A DNA stretch of 64,000 bases, from the NCBI GenBank assembly GCA_037957365.1, contig JARHVA010000459.1, positions 3,414,501-3,478,500 on the forward strand, given 5' to 3'. This stretch comes from Torreya grandis (taxonomy: Eukaryota > Streptophyta > Pinopsida > Cupressales > Taxaceae). Numbering within the stretch: position 1 is the first letter of the stretch; each line of letters begins with the position of its first letter. A program made the position numbers and the translations under genes. Of this stretch, positions 1-12,745 are shown piece by piece. The notes beneath the pieces are model-generated. The model did no database searches and was not told where the DNA came from. It saw nothing but the letters and a program-made list of their open reading frames with translations.

Positions 1-790
1 ATTATCCTCCATGATCTCAAGCTAGTGTGAAAGATTGAATGTTGGTAGCTCAAGTAATATGGATAGTTTTTATTCTCTTTTATAAAAAAAGAGATAAAGA
101 GAGTGACTAGTAGACTTCTTAAGAGTAATTTTATCTTCCCATAATGGAGTCCTCAATTTGGTGTGCCACTCCCTTTGACTATCTTCCAGTGTCCTTTTCA
201 TGATCCTAATCAAGTTATTATTGGTAGACTCTAGTAGTCCATTTCCATATGGATTAGTTAGATGAATACTTGAGATATATAACTTGTTTAATTTCCCACT
301 AAAAAACTTAATCACTATTTAAGGCCAAGGAATTATATAATATAATGGTAGAGGGGACCCTAAACCTAGTCATAAGGTTGTCATAGAATTCTAAAACTAA
401 GTTCTCATTTGGTTTTTTGAGTGCAGCTACCTCCACCCAAAATATAAAGTAATTATAAAATATCAAAACCTAGTTATTACCATCACTATATGATGGGTAA
501 ATCATACCTATGATTTCTAATCCCCATTTCATGAAGGGTTGTTCAACTTGTATGGGTTTTAGAAGTAAGGCAACTAGTTTCTTCTTATTGATAAACATAG
601 CACATTTATAATATCTCCTAACCCAATCATGTGAGTCCATAAATAATTTTAGATAAAAATATCATTCTCATATGATATTTAATATTTTTTTATTGGTTGC
701 AAAGTGCCACCCATAGGCCTATCATGAAACTATTCTAATAACTTGTCAACTTGACTAGTCTCAACACACTTTAGGATCATGCCACCAATG
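1..790 (-). pseudogene. E1 integrase fragment
   Basis: This integrase region would insert the cDNA into host DNA. The clearest part is about 70-315, where the frame reads NPYGNGLLESTNNNLIRIMKR, matching the late integrase core where plant gypsy elements have a YPQGNG-type motif followed by a conserved Glu, then LEDSQREWHTKL. Upstream pieces between about 340 and 790 match the zinc-finger and early core regions only in fragments, across several frames with stops. The coding signal continues to base 1, so the C-terminus lies outside the window. It follows the gypsy RNase H, the normal Ty3 order. It is not functional. Confidence 0.75.
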
Positions 791-859
791 TCCTTCTTTA
801 AGAGTTCTCCATATACCAAGATTTAAGGGATGGACTAAAGTATAAAATGCCTCATTTTT

Positions 860-1420
860 GTCCTATCTAATACCATAGGACATTATCTTATTTATATTAA
901 CTTCACTATATCTTGTGTCTATCTAAAAGGAGTCATGTTTATAGTTTCTTGTTGATTGTCTTGGACTGCCAAGACCATCTCTTTCTCTTCTTTAAAATAT
1001 AATGCAATATGTTCAAAAATTAATATACCTCTGATCAAATTATTAACCTTCACTTCTATATCATACTCCATGCACTTAGTCACCCAAACAACCATCTTCT
1101 CCCTTAAATATCTATTGAGTATTAAGTCTTTTATATTAGGATGAAATACCATCACAAAAATATTTTTGTTAAACACCATGTTTATAAATTTATTTAGGAA
1201 TCTCATGAAAACAAGAACATGCTTTCCAAAAAATGTATATGTCTCCTCATACCCTTCCAATGCTTGATTGAATAAAGCAATGGTATTTTCTAGTCTTTCA
1301 CCATTTTGTTACATGAGCATATCATAAATAGTATCATTTGTGGAGAAGGTATACATGAATAAGTCTTTTTAAAATTAGGGTAAATGAGGGTGGCATCTTT
1401 GGTAGTGACTTTCTTGATGG
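860..1420 (-). pseudogene. E1 gypsy-type RNase H (tether region)
   Basis: This is the RNase H that follows the reverse transcriptase in Ty3/gypsy polyproteins and degrades the RNA of the RNA:DNA hybrid. The open stretch at 919-1,260 (113 residues) holds the C-terminal half. MEYDIEVKVNNLIRG matches the plant gypsy segment of the form 'EFDIEIKPTKLIRG', which precedes the integrase. The N-terminal half around 1,270-1,420 is broken. It lies between RT (1,560-2,290) and integrase. Its presence shows that the element also has a second, separate RNase H at 2,820-3,150 rather than a moved single domain. Confidence 0.65.
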
Positions 1421-1559
1421 CCTCAAAAATATTGAACTTATTTTCTCTATGAATACTCCCTATGTTTATTAAGCATGTAAGTTAGTGGCCTCACCAATTT
1501 TTTAAATCCTAGAATGAATCTTCTAATGAAGTTGATTTTTCCCAAGAAAATTTTCAATC

Positions 1560-2290
1560 TTTTATTGAGTTTGGGTAGGGACAAAGTGAGGTTTGTATCT
1601 ATCCTCTAAGGGTCAATAGATAATCCATCTTTTGAACAATATGTCCTAGAATTCTACCTTTATAGACTACAAATATGCATTTTTGGGGGTTCAAAGAGAT
1701 GCCAAACTACATGAATCTATCAGACACTAACCTCAAATGTGATATTTAGGATCATTTAAAAACATAGTGATCTCATCAAGGTATATGATCACCATCTCAT
1801 TTATTATCCCTTGGAAGGCCACATCCATTTCCCTTTGGAAGGTAACCCCTATATTAGATATCCAAAGGGCATATTCATGTATGCATATGTGTCCCACTTG
1901 GTTTTGAAGGTAGTTTTGTGTTTATCCTTCTCTCTCAGTAATATAGGATTGTATCTGGATTATCCATAAAGCAAAGAGAACATTTTTTAACTTGTAACTT
2001 CATGAATAATTTTATCAATGGATGGTAGATAATAGTGATATCTTAAAGACACCTTGTTGATATTTCTAAAGTTCACACAAAAATGTATTTCCCCATTCTT
2101 ATTCCTCATAAGCACAATATTTTCCACCCATGAAGAATGTTTCATGGGAAAGATAATATTGGATTCAATAAGTTTTGTCAACTATTTTCTCATAAGGATC
2201 TAAATTTTGAGGTTGAACAAACTTTGTTTTTGCCTCACAGGTTTGGAATTCTCTTCTAAATATATAGTATGTTGGGCCACCCTATGGTCA
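1560..2290 (-). pseudogene. E1 reverse transcriptase
   Basis: Ty3/gypsy reverse transcriptase, which copies element RNA into cDNA. The open part at 1,987-2,181 contains SSWVENIVLMRNKNGEIHFC followed by VNFRNINKVSL, the conserved fingers motifs (usually 'SPIVLVKKKDG..R.CVDYR.LN'). Upstream, about 2,190-2,290, is the 'hrI.L...PVRQRQ' lead-in. Palm motifs are visible in broken frames: a MPFG-like motif near 1,860 and the catalytic box at 1,772-1,783, which reads YLDE rather than YLDD. After it comes FGISLNPQKCIF, the standard 'G..LN..K' motif. Many stops make it non-functional. E3 shares the unusual Glu. Confidence 0.85.
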
Positions 2291-2819
2291 AAACCCTTCA
2301 AGTAATGGTATTTCTATGAAAATATATTAGCAAAACTCTTGGAATAATGCTATGAATGTTTCTCTTTCTTCCTTGGTGTTCACCTTCACCAACTTGAGTA
2401 ACTTGTCATTGAATATGACAACCTTATCATAGTGTTCCTCTTTAGTGGAGATGCTTACCTTGTCCTTACTCAGCTAGTCATCCTAATTAAATATACTCTC
2501 CAATGTCACCAATCCCTTAGGAAACTTATTTATCCTTAATTTAACAATCTGATATCTAAATTGATGTTGTAGCTTACCTTGATTTATTAATAAAAATTAT
2601 GCCTCATGGTGTAGGAAGCAAGAAATATGACCATCACTTTAAAAAACCTAAAAACTCACCCTATTATTATGGACTGAAGGCATACATGCCACTTTGGTTT
2701 GTGACTACTCTTTGATGTCCTTCACTCCATCAATTATGTCATATTATTCCCCAATGGATGATAACTCATTTTCATAGTGATTGGCTTCCATGAGTAGGGA
2801 GTAAAAGTCAAATGCTTTA

Positions 2820-3150
2820 AATGCCTACAAGAGGTGCCAAAACCTATGTTTTTAGGCATTCAAGATTTGATTATTGACTACACCTAGGTCTCTTACCTAC
2901 TTCACCACTAACTCATTATCTCCTTTTGCTTAAAAAATCATAATGCCTCTTTTCTTTGCCCATTGTAGCCCATGGATGAGGGCCTCATACTCTATAGTAT
3001 TAGAAGTGCATCTAAACTAAAAACTTAAGGTTGAATAATACTTTTTATTAGAAGGGGAGACAATCATAACACCTTCCATATTCCCATTTTTTGATCTTGA
3101 CCCATCAAAAAAAGTTGCATACACCTTTATGCTCTTGACTTGTGCTAGTG
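2820..3150 (-). pseudogene. E1 archaeal-type RNase H placed upstream of RT
   Basis: This second RNase H domain resembles the plant/archaeal type I family found in Tat-group elements. Read right to left, the frame gives VYATFFDGSRSKNGNMEG (first catalytic Asp in FDGS), then SNTIEYEALIHGLQWA (catalytic Glu in the EYEAL helix), then KGDNELVV (catalytic Asp in the position of GDS). The acidic residues are therefore still visible, though at least two stops interrupt the domain. It lies after the protease (3,400-3,800) and before RT, where I would not expect it: in the Tat elements I know, it follows the gypsy RNase H. E3 and E5 show the same order. Confidence 0.8.
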
Positions 3151-3399
3151 AGACTTGGCATGGTAGCTCCTTATTCATGCATACAATACACACTTAGGCC
3201 TACCTATTCAATGGTTTTTTAAGGATAATAACCATTATTATCTACTTACCACTCATCAAGGATCAAATCTGATATGCCCTCTAGTGGTTCCATAGGCTCT
3301 TGATCATTGGGATGCTCATCCTCATCTAATATGGTGAAATTAACATTAGATAGAGTTGGTATGTAGGGTTATAAGTTGAAACTATAAATAGGTTTAGAC

Positions 3400-3800
3400 C
3401 TTATGGTAACCATTTTCCCATACCTAGTCCTAGAGACCATGTATGTCCAATTAAAATAGAGACACCCCCAATTTTAGCAATGAAATCCCTAGGCAAACAT
3501 AGGGAAAATTAGGGAGGAAGGTCAACTACCATAACATATTGAGATATATTATAGTTAAGAGAAGTAACAAATATGATCTTAAGTTCCTTAATAAAACTTA
3601 TATTCTTGGTAGGAGACCCTTATAATCTTAAAATTCCCTTTTCATTAGGTTCATATTTAAGCTCCAATTCATTATCTATGGAATTAAGCATGACAAAGTG
3701 CTAGCATCACTCTCTATCATGAAATTATTCATAATTGAATATACTATGGTGAATAAAAAGTATAAGGAAGGTGTTTTAACCACATTATATGATTGTGACT
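3400..3800 (-). pseudogene. E1 retropepsin-like protease
   Basis: Aspartic protease of the Gag-Pol polyprotein, which releases the mature domains. The frame at 3,676-3,858 includes NNFMIESDASTLSCLIP, aligning with the family's 'CMIDSGASSSVMP'. The catalytic Asp position reads Glu and the Gly of DSG reads Asp, so the active site is lost. About 200 bases further on (near 3,440-3,500) a broken frame gives a proline-rich stretch and a piece resembling the E4/E5 protease segment PPHF.L.LSR.F. The E5 copy keeps DSG, so these changes are decay rather than a family trait. Confidence 0.6.
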
Positions 3801-4239
3801 CATGAAGTTTACTATAATTAGTATGGACTACACTTACCTTTTCTACTTTTGTATCCAAGACATTAAGCTTGGAGAGTTTTTCTTGATGGAGGTCCTTTCA
3901 TCTTGGAATAAGAAACTAATAAAATATCGATAAGGTGACATGGGAATTTTTAATCTAGTCCATAATGATAAATTGAGGTTTATTTACCTTAGGATTCAAC
4001 TTAGGGGTATAAATAATGCTTGGAACCTTTGTAAACTATGCTATAAAAGGACCCTATTGATTATACCCTTTCTCACCTTGCATCTATTGAGTTGGTTATG
4101 TTTTGTAATTTTCATCCCCTTGAGGTATTTGAGGAGGTAGATAATTTGTCTTGGATTACCCCAAACTATCATAAACTACCCTTCTCTTATCCCTTGTATG
4201 GGCTATAATTGAATTGTCCATCTTGGTTATATTCTGACC

Positions 4240-5600
4240 CTAATTTATTGCCACTTTTTTAAATGAAGGTTCAGCTTTTTGAAAATTGAAAAATGTGGTT
4301 TTAGAGGGTACCTTTCTTCTATTTCCCCCTTGTTTTCCTAGTATCTCAGCTTGAGTTAGGAAGGGAGTATCCCCATGAGGCATAGGAATACCTTCCTTAT
4401 TTTGTGAAGGAGGCATATTATCATGTGATGGAAGAGTGGTACTTTGTTGCATGAAATATGTTTGATAAACCTCTCCACTTAGAGCCATTACCATGTCATG
4501 TGATTGTCCCCATTGATTTAACCCTTTTACCTCTTGTGAATAATTGTTCTAAGTTTGAACCAAGGCTATATAACTACCAACAACATTAGGATTATAACTC
4601 TTGTAAGGCCTTGCTTGTGTAATATGACATTGGAATTATTGATTGGGTTGATAAGGAGGCATGTAATATTTATGGGGATGATAATTAGATTGGTTGGGTG
4701 ATTAATAAGGCATATAAGGTGTATTTTATTTACCTCTTTAAGGCTACTAACTTATTATTTTAATCTTTAAACAAACCTTCTATCCTTCTCAATCTATCTA
4801 CTTGGTTACCATCTACCTGATTATAATTGGTAAGGGTTGGTAAGAGAGAAATGGTAGGTATAAGGGGTTATATTTACTATAAAAAGGGCATGAGGGGTCT
4901 AGGGGTGAGTTTGCCTTATTGAATCAGTCAATTTTCTGCACTTATAGCTATCCCATAGGCTTTTATCAAGGTGATTCCCCTATTGACTATATCATGACAA
5001 CCACATTGGAATTCAAAGCCCTTAGATAATAAAAGAAATCATAATTAAGGGTGATCTTGATGATTATAGGGATCATATCCTAGGTTTTCCAAAACCTATA
5101 ATTGAAATCTACCATGAAATCTTGTTAGGCTCTTTGAATTTCAATAAGTTATTCCACCAAGGAGAGATGGTCACTCTTATCCTTAAGGTGATTACACAAG
5201 AGATCCCCACACTCATCCTAGGAACTTATGGATGTAGGTGCTAGGTACATGCACCATTAAAGTGCCTTACCCTTCAAGGATGTTCCTAAAAGTCTCATAC
5301 ACACATTCTCTTAGGTTGCATTATAGACTAAACACAAATTGGTTATGTCTACTATAAGTTATACATGGGTAGTTGAGTTCACTCATATGAAAGAGGGAAT
5401 GATTTTAAGGGAAGAAATATGTATGCCATCAAATTTATTAAGTTTTAAGGGGTTACCACCATTTAAAGGCACAAAGGAATATATTCTAGGCCTAACCATT
5501 AGAGGTGTAAGATTTAAAGATACTATTTATTTGTGAAAAATTAGGAGAGTTAGGGAGTGTAGGATTGGGATTATATCTAGCATACCTCTTCCTCCTATCA
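4240..5600 (-). pseudogene. E1 gag (capsid) with C-terminal spacer
   Basis: Gag region, which would build the cytoplasmic virus-like particle. Between about 5,240 and 4,880 the frame reads KDKSDHLSLVE, then QDFMVDFNYRFWKT, FFYYLRALNSNVVVMI, ending PRPLMPF. These blocks recur in order in E5 (60,890-61,190) and E4 (51,270-51,590), which is the best evidence for the call. The open stretch 4,240-4,494 is a polar Gln/Ser/Lys-rich spacer toward the protease with no recognised domain. I see no CCHC zinc knuckle in this gag or in E4 and E5. Stops occur mainly at expected Gln or Trp codons. Confidence 0.65.
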
Positions 5601-6800
5601 ATGTCTAATGATAACTCAACAAAATAAATGTTATTACCTTTTGATGAAGATCTTATGGCCAAATTTTACATGTAACTTGAATGTAGATATAACACTAATG
5701 TATTTGAAGCTTCCAAATGTTATCTAAGGTTATTAAAGAATGTTCTAAGTCACTTTTAATTTGGTCCCGTCAGGCATGATAGAACTATTAGAAACCTAAG
5801 TTTCACCCCTTTGAGGGAGATTGTTCAATTCTATTTCAAACTTGGACTAACATGGGATTGGCCTAAAAGTTGTGGGTTACTTATAGTCTAGACCAAACCT
5901 ATAGCTTAAGGGGATATTTTCCTTGATATATATACTTAAAATCTTTTGATAATACCTAATTATATTGGTATGAAAAGGGTAGGAAGAAAATTTGAAAGGA
6001 AAACCTTCATTAGGGTGGTGATGTACCAAGGTTTACTTATCCTCTCTCAACTTACCTTCAACACACTTTATGAATCCAATGAAAGACAAGTAACTAATCA
6101 GGATTCTCAATGTAGTCGTAAACATGACTATTTCATATGGAGGTTAGGTGGGTAGGTATGGAACTTGAAGGCAAAATAATGGAGATTTACATGAAACACT
6201 ACCATTCAACTTACTCTTTAATATAATTACCGCCTATCAAAACTTCATATAACTTGCATAGGATGACAATATAACACTAGGTGAAAGAGAGGACTTGAAA
6301 AAAAAAATTAAATTAATATCTTTTTAAAAATAAAAAATTAAAACACATATTAATTCAAATAAATAAGTCTATAATAATCTTATCTCTATTAATTTCAAGG
6401 TGCAAGACATAATTTTGGTAGAGCTTTGCTACACCCTCTTAAGGGATGATGAACAAAGAGATCAATGCCTAAATATACAAAATTTTACATGAGATAAATA
6501 AAGGAATATATGTGTATAAGAGGTCATGATGAGGCCAAAGTGGCCATGTAGTAGTTACAATAGTCTCTTTTACTCCCATATGCATTGTTTGAGTGGATAG
6601 GTGCCTTGAATGAGCTCTTTGGGGTGTTGATGTCTAATTTTAGAAAATTTTGACCTATGGATAGGCCATGTACAACACCTTCATCTAATTAAATCTCATT
6701 TCATCATTTACCAACATTGAAAGAGGTTTAATTATTATTTTTCCATTAGGAATTAAGTGTCTACCCATGTTTGCACACTGGTCTTGATGGGAAAGTCACC
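5600..6800 (-). other. E1 leader between 5' LTR and gag, no gene seen
   Basis: About 1.2 kb without coding signal that I recognise on either strand. By position it should be the untranslated leader of E1, like the ~1-kb gap between LTR and gag in E4. I could not identify a primer-binding site. The short open stretches here are chance frames. Confidence 0.35.
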
Positions 6801-9800
6801 CAAAATCCTTCTTAGTATTCCAATATAGGGTATAATTTCCTAAAGGTGAATTTATATATGTTCTAAGATGGCTCATTAACTCCATGATGTCATTTTATGT
6901 CTATTATCACTTCTATCTTATTGGTTAAGTAGGCCTCATGATTTAGTAACCTAATCTTCTATCCATCCACTGTTTGGATGACTATAACATTTGAACTAGA
7001 CCTTGAAATATCTAATAGTCTTGAATCAAACTTGAAATAACCCTTTAAATTAGTATATATACCATATAAACATCTCAGACTTTCAAACTTACCCTTGCAT
7101 GAATAGGCTATATAGACTAGTCTTATAGACTACTTAATTGGTGAAGATTGTTAGAGGAAATTTTAGGTAGGTAAGTAGACATTTACATATTTTTGGAGGT
7201 GAAACAAGTATTAAAATAAGACCCCTAATGATTAGGAACATGTGACTCAATTCTATGCTTTAGTTATTAATTAAAACTCTATAAATTATAGTTTCTTGAG
7301 GTATTTGTACACCATCCATAAAACTAAGTACCATGAGCATGGCCTCCTCTAAGTTGAAAACATGACATAGGTGTCTTTTAGGTGTTACCATCTATTTTGA
7401 TGCACTCTTTCTTAAATATCTATAGTCAGGTTCTTATTAGGGTTTTATGGGGGTTCAAAAGTGTTTAGGACTTTTAAAAATGGTTCATGGAGGTTAGGGA
7501 CTAAACCTCCAAACTAATTACACTAGATGTATGTAAACAAACCCTTTCACCTCTCCTATAGTGTCTAGCCTCCCATTTAGAGATTTTCTACAAATATGAG
7601 CATGTGAAATTGTCTCTTGGGTGAGAAGTATGATTTACGGATAATATTTAGGTGTATTCAGGCTAGAATGGCTAGCTATAACACCTCCCATGTAATGTTA
7701 AAGTGACCTACACCTTTTGAATACCCTGATGATCTCGCCCATAAAGGTTTGGAGTGCCTCTTAATCTCATTTTTCTCTCTACTTTACCTCCTAAATGACA
7801 CTATCTTAATGAGGATGTTAGATCAATAAGCATAAGTGTAGGTTTTATAAGGTTTAGCCTTATAATAGATATGTGAGTCACCTATCCATTATTTTCATCA
7901 TGGAAATCATCCTTGAGGGTCTTTGGAGTGTCTATGTTGGCATCATCAAGCCTTATTCCTTATGTGTTATACAATAATGCCTATCACTTAGGCACTCAAG
8001 TTTGTTTACATAGTTAACAAATTATGGAGGCTATTTTAGGTGACTAAATATAAAGTTATTTGGGAAATTTGGGACCCCCTATCACCTTAAACACCCATGG
8101 TTGATGCCAATGTTTCTCAATCCTTTGATTGTAGGCTTAAACTAGCTTTTTTAGGTCCAATATATTCAAAATGTGTCCTACACATTGCAATAAATAGGTC
8201 CTTTGAGTGATTATAATACCTAAGGAGACCTTTAGGACCATTTAAAACCCAAATTTATCCAAATGAATGCATTTTGAGGCATAAATATGTCATTAGGTAC
8301 CATTTAGGGTTTATAAAGGCTTTTGGAAATCTACCATCTTAACGATGGTTCATTTATTATAGATCTCCAAACCAAATCCCATTAACATGAATATTTATTA
8401 AATTAAGACCTTCATCTCTCATAAATATATTAGGATCCCATGTAGAACATGTGTAAAGATATAAGTGTTGAAAGGTGTGTCTTGAGCTTCTTGTTGAGAA
8501 ATTCAAGCAAGTTAACTTATTAGGGATAATTCATAAAATTGAGCCCCTCAGTGCCTTTCATTATTTTATGGATTTTTATTCCACAGGGGTACTTAATTTT
8601 CCCTAAGATCCCTAAGCCTATATCCCTTTATGGTGAAGGGTGTGAGTGTTTAAAGGTACAACTTGATAGGCTTGCTTAGGAAAATGGAGCTTGGGGAAGG
8701 AATAGAACCATTATGAGATAACTCATTGTACGTCCCTACCTCAAATGTGTTTTAAAATGATTGAAACATTATACCATGTATAATAAATTTCATTAAAATT
8801 ATTTTGAGGTTTGGACTTGCCATGACATGGAGGTAGGGTTTTGAGACTAAAATGAGAAGGGATTAGGCCTCATGCATCTAGATTAGTATTTGGGGTATTA
8901 ATTCACCTGTACATGTATAAGTGGTTTCCATACTTCTATGACACCATTTTAAATGTAGCCTCTACCTCATTTTAATGTTCTCATGTATGCAGACCTCTTG
9001 TCACCTTTCTCATTCTTATAGACTGCCTTAGTCAACATGCCTAGTGCATATGACTATAGTAGTTGATACTAAAAACATAAGAAATTTTATTTTAGATGAC
9101 ATATGGGTGTAATTATAATCCAATATTCATGTTTCAAGATTTAAAATTTCCTTAAGTCTCATGTCCTCAAATCCTACCAACACATCTATAGAGACAATTA
9201 TATATAGCCCTGTATATGTTTGGTCTGCAACCCTAACTAGGAAATTCTTTTACTTAAGAGAATTATAAATTAGGGTCTCAAGGTGTTTGATGTGGATTTT
9301 TCCCACATAGAATCTCTCATCATCTAATCTAGGAATTTATACTCCCATTACTCTATTAATTTTAAATTATAAGTAACTTTGACTAATTCTATGAGTTTTA
9401 CACGTCCAAATACACCCCTATAAGTTCTCCACCTTTAATAAGATGATCTCCCTAATTTATATTTTCTCTAAATTTAAATATTATCATTTAATGTGTATAT
9501 GATATCTCATACTTGGGTTAGGATGTAGAATTTAAAGCTTATCATTAATATTATAGGTATTAGCTCATGTATGTTGATTGACCCAAGGGTCTACAAGACA
9601 ATTTTTGAGTGAGAGAGCCTTTCTAGTCACTCAAGACATCTATAAATTTCTAATTTTCCCATTCACCTCCTTGAGATATTCATCCATTTTTTCATATTCA
9701 CTTATTATGCTTAGATATGGTCTATACATGGTGATTTTCAAGGGCTTTTGCATAGTGATCTAGGTGATTTCCTATTGGTGACCCTTTACTTTCTATACAA

Positions 9801-11909
9801 CATATACAACTATGTGGCTCATTATTCATGATCTAATGGTTATTTACAACCCTAAGGAGTGTTTAGTCTATAACCCTATCAATTTGAATTAGGTAGGGTG
9901 AGGGATGGATTGTGGATGATGATAGTTGGGTGATATGGATTGCATGGATTACAAAAAAGGTGGAAAGATAGTGTAAAGGCCATAAAATGGTAGATATAAT
10001 TTTATGGTTTGAAATTAACCATGAACCTACATCAAAGATAATCCATAAGAACCTTGGAGATCCATATGCATATACTTATCAAAAAATAACACTTGGAGGC
10101 CACCAATTAGGCACATATAATCAAAATATGAAACCTAAGACTTTCCAAAAAAAATTAACATTTTCTAATTAACCTTAACTTCTAATAAAAGAGCTATTAA
10201 GGTGCTTAAGGGAGTATAGATGGTTATTTCTTGGGGTATGTGGCTATGATGAAGCTTGTGAAACTATATAAAAGGATGCAATGGTGTGATTGAAAAACTC
10301 TAATCTATGTTTACATTATGTTTTGAGAACCCTCAAGCTACCATTACATAATACAATGTCATTTATGTGTTTATTAAACCTAGATCTACAAGTTGCATCA
10401 CTTAAAAATACCATTTTGGAAGGTTGGAGCCTATCTAAGCCTTCAACTTGGAGTAAAAAGACATGAACATCTTCAAAACACCAATATTAAATCTTCAAAT
10501 ACCATTCACTTGTAAATGTATACATTGGATCATATTATTCATCAATTAAACCTACCTATAACATACAAACACTATCATTTTATATATTTCCCACCTCCAT
10601 ATGCCCACACATGTGAACCAAATATTAAGGAGACCAAGGAAAATCTCTGCAAGACTTTAGTAAACAAGAAAAAGTTATTTTGATAAAATATACCAAAAAA
10701 TTAATTAAACCATCCTCCTCCTTTTTCCCTATGTGGATGAATATGATGACTATATCAATTAACTTCTTATTGAATGTTCATAGAGCTCAGAATACTAATC
10801 ATGAAACCAATTCCCATGATTAGAAGGTGACCAAGTTTAATTTCTATGACCAAGAGCTTGGACCCTCTTTATCTCTCCTTTGTATAAATTGAGCACAAAC
10901 TTGAAGTGCTTTCAAGGCCTACAAATGATCTTGATGAGGGAGATGAATTATTTTTGGGATCTTCAAGTACTAAAATAGTTTGATTTCTTCCACAGATATA
11001 GTAGTGAACTCCTCCTACAGACCTTTGACTCCACTTGAGCCAATTCATATTTTACAAATTTGTACCACTAAAGAAACTCTTGAAACCTACAAATTGTTAT
11101 AATTTTATCATGTTTCAAACCATATTCCATTATCAGTGAGTAGAAGGAGGGAAAATAAGAGTCAAATGATGCATTAAAGCTCATAGTAGGAATTATAGAA
11201 GTTGAAAAGGCATATTTTATCATGTGTGGGGCCCATTTAGTGGAAATTATGTGTTGGGTTTTGTAAAAAGGGGCTCAATAGTGTATGAAAAACCTTGGGT
11301 ATGGCATAATGGAATTCATAAAGTCTCTTGAAGGCATGAATAGTGGCTCTAGTGGCATTTTAGGGTCAAATAGAATCACTTTAAGGTTAGATATCTCTCT
11401 TTCAGACCATGTACATGGCCTTAAGGAGTGATATCAAATGAATACCATTTCAACACATATAAAAAGACCTAAGAACCTATTAAAGTCATCAATCATGTTC
11501 CCATGATTATAGATAACATCAATAATACTTAAGATTAAGACATATCTTCTATAATTTGATTGCACTAGAAAGGTTCATGATGAGTCAATAGATGCATCAT
11601 CTAATCATCTCCACCATGGCACTTTTGAATTGTTAAGGCCCCTTAAAATATTATTGTGGAACTCCATATAGATTCAAACACTCTAATGACACTTGACACA
11701 ACTTAAACGTGAGGTAGGGGTAACCACTATGTGTTTGATAATATGAATGGATAGTAAACTTGTTGTAGCTAAAATGACAAATAATGACCATGTTTTAGAC
11801 TATCGTAATTCACCAAGGTCTATGACACTTGTGAATCCTAATAGCGTACTAGAGTTCATAGGACTTAGGTTGACCCCATTCTAATCTTGAGGTCAGAAAG
11901 TGGTCAATA
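6800..11909 (-). repeat. Tentative 5' LTR of E1
   Basis: This non-coding stretch shows patchy similarity, in reverse orientation, to the E4 LTRs. Examples are 11,860-11,909 against the E4 LTR start (TATTGACC...GGGGTCAACC against TGTTGACC...AAGTCAACCC), and 7,430-7,680 against the reverse complement of about 48,900-49,130. If this is one LTR it is about 5 kb, longer than in E4, so it may contain insertions. The inner edge near 6,800 is extrapolated. No coding signal was recognised. Confidence 0.35.
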
Positions 11910-11990
11910 ACTCCATTGCACACATTTGATTTGTGAAAAACTTGAGAGGTTGTTGGTTGGTTTATTATACTCATATATAAGGATATTTAG

Positions 11991-12018
11991 ACACACACAC
12001 ACACACACACACACACAC
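11991..12018. repeat. (AC)14 microsatellite
   Basis: An uninterrupted run of 14 AC units. Confidence 0.97.
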
Positions 12019-12702
12019 TTCACCCTAGACTAAATATTTATCCAAAAAAACTTTAGGGTATACCTTGTGCATAAAAATATATTGTATACATTAGAGGGAT
12101 TGGCTATACATGAAATAATAAAAGAATCCAATGATTTTATCATAAAGGATAAACCCACTCAAGTTCATTAGGAAAATTTTTACATGAAACTTGTAACTAC
12201 AACTTGTTTTAATATTTAGTCCTATGTCTAGATATGAATCATTCTATTCTAAAAATATTGATTTGCTATTGAAATGAAAATAAATGTACACATATACGTG
12301 TTTATAAATGTATACATATGTATATGTATATAAATAAATACATATGACCCTATATAAATATGTGATCATATTATATATTATAGTTACTTGACTAAGCTAT
12401 GAAACTTAAATTGATTCACATAAAACTATAGGAATTTATCATAAATTTTGATTATGTTATTAGTATTGACCTTCATGTGGAATGGTTACATTTAGCTATG
12501 AATAAAATGGAGGTTTAAAATAAATTACTAATATATCAAACCTAATCATGTATTCATTTTAGTTATGATGAACTAGTACAATCATAGGTTATAATGATAA
12601 TGTTACAGACCTATATATTAATTATTTAAATGAGAAAATATGTGCACATATAATTGATATTGTTCATTTCATGGAAAGTATTTTATTGATATTCATAAAT
12701 GA

Positions 12703-12704
<2 letters not shown>

Positions 12705-12739
<35 letters not shown>
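12705..12739. repeat. (AC)17 microsatellite
   Basis: An uninterrupted AC run of 35 bases, followed directly by a short AT-rich stretch. Confidence 0.97.

Positions 12740-12745
<6 letters not shown>

Larger units (their letters stand above)
1..11909 (-). mobile_element. E1: partial Ty3/gypsy (Tat-like) LTR retrotransposon
   Basis: This is a decayed element read right to left: tentative 5' LTR, leader, gag, protease, archaeal-type RNase H, reverse transcriptase, gypsy RNase H and integrase. The integrase runs off the window start, so the 3' end and 3' LTR are not seen. Every domain is broken by stops or frameshifts and none could make a full protein. The gag and protease resemble those of E4 and E5, so the three look like one lineage. 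A second, archaeal-type RNase H is known from Tat-group plant gypsy elements, hence the assignment. The outer edge near 11,909 rests on weak similarity to the E4 LTR start and is the least certain part. Confidence 0.8.
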
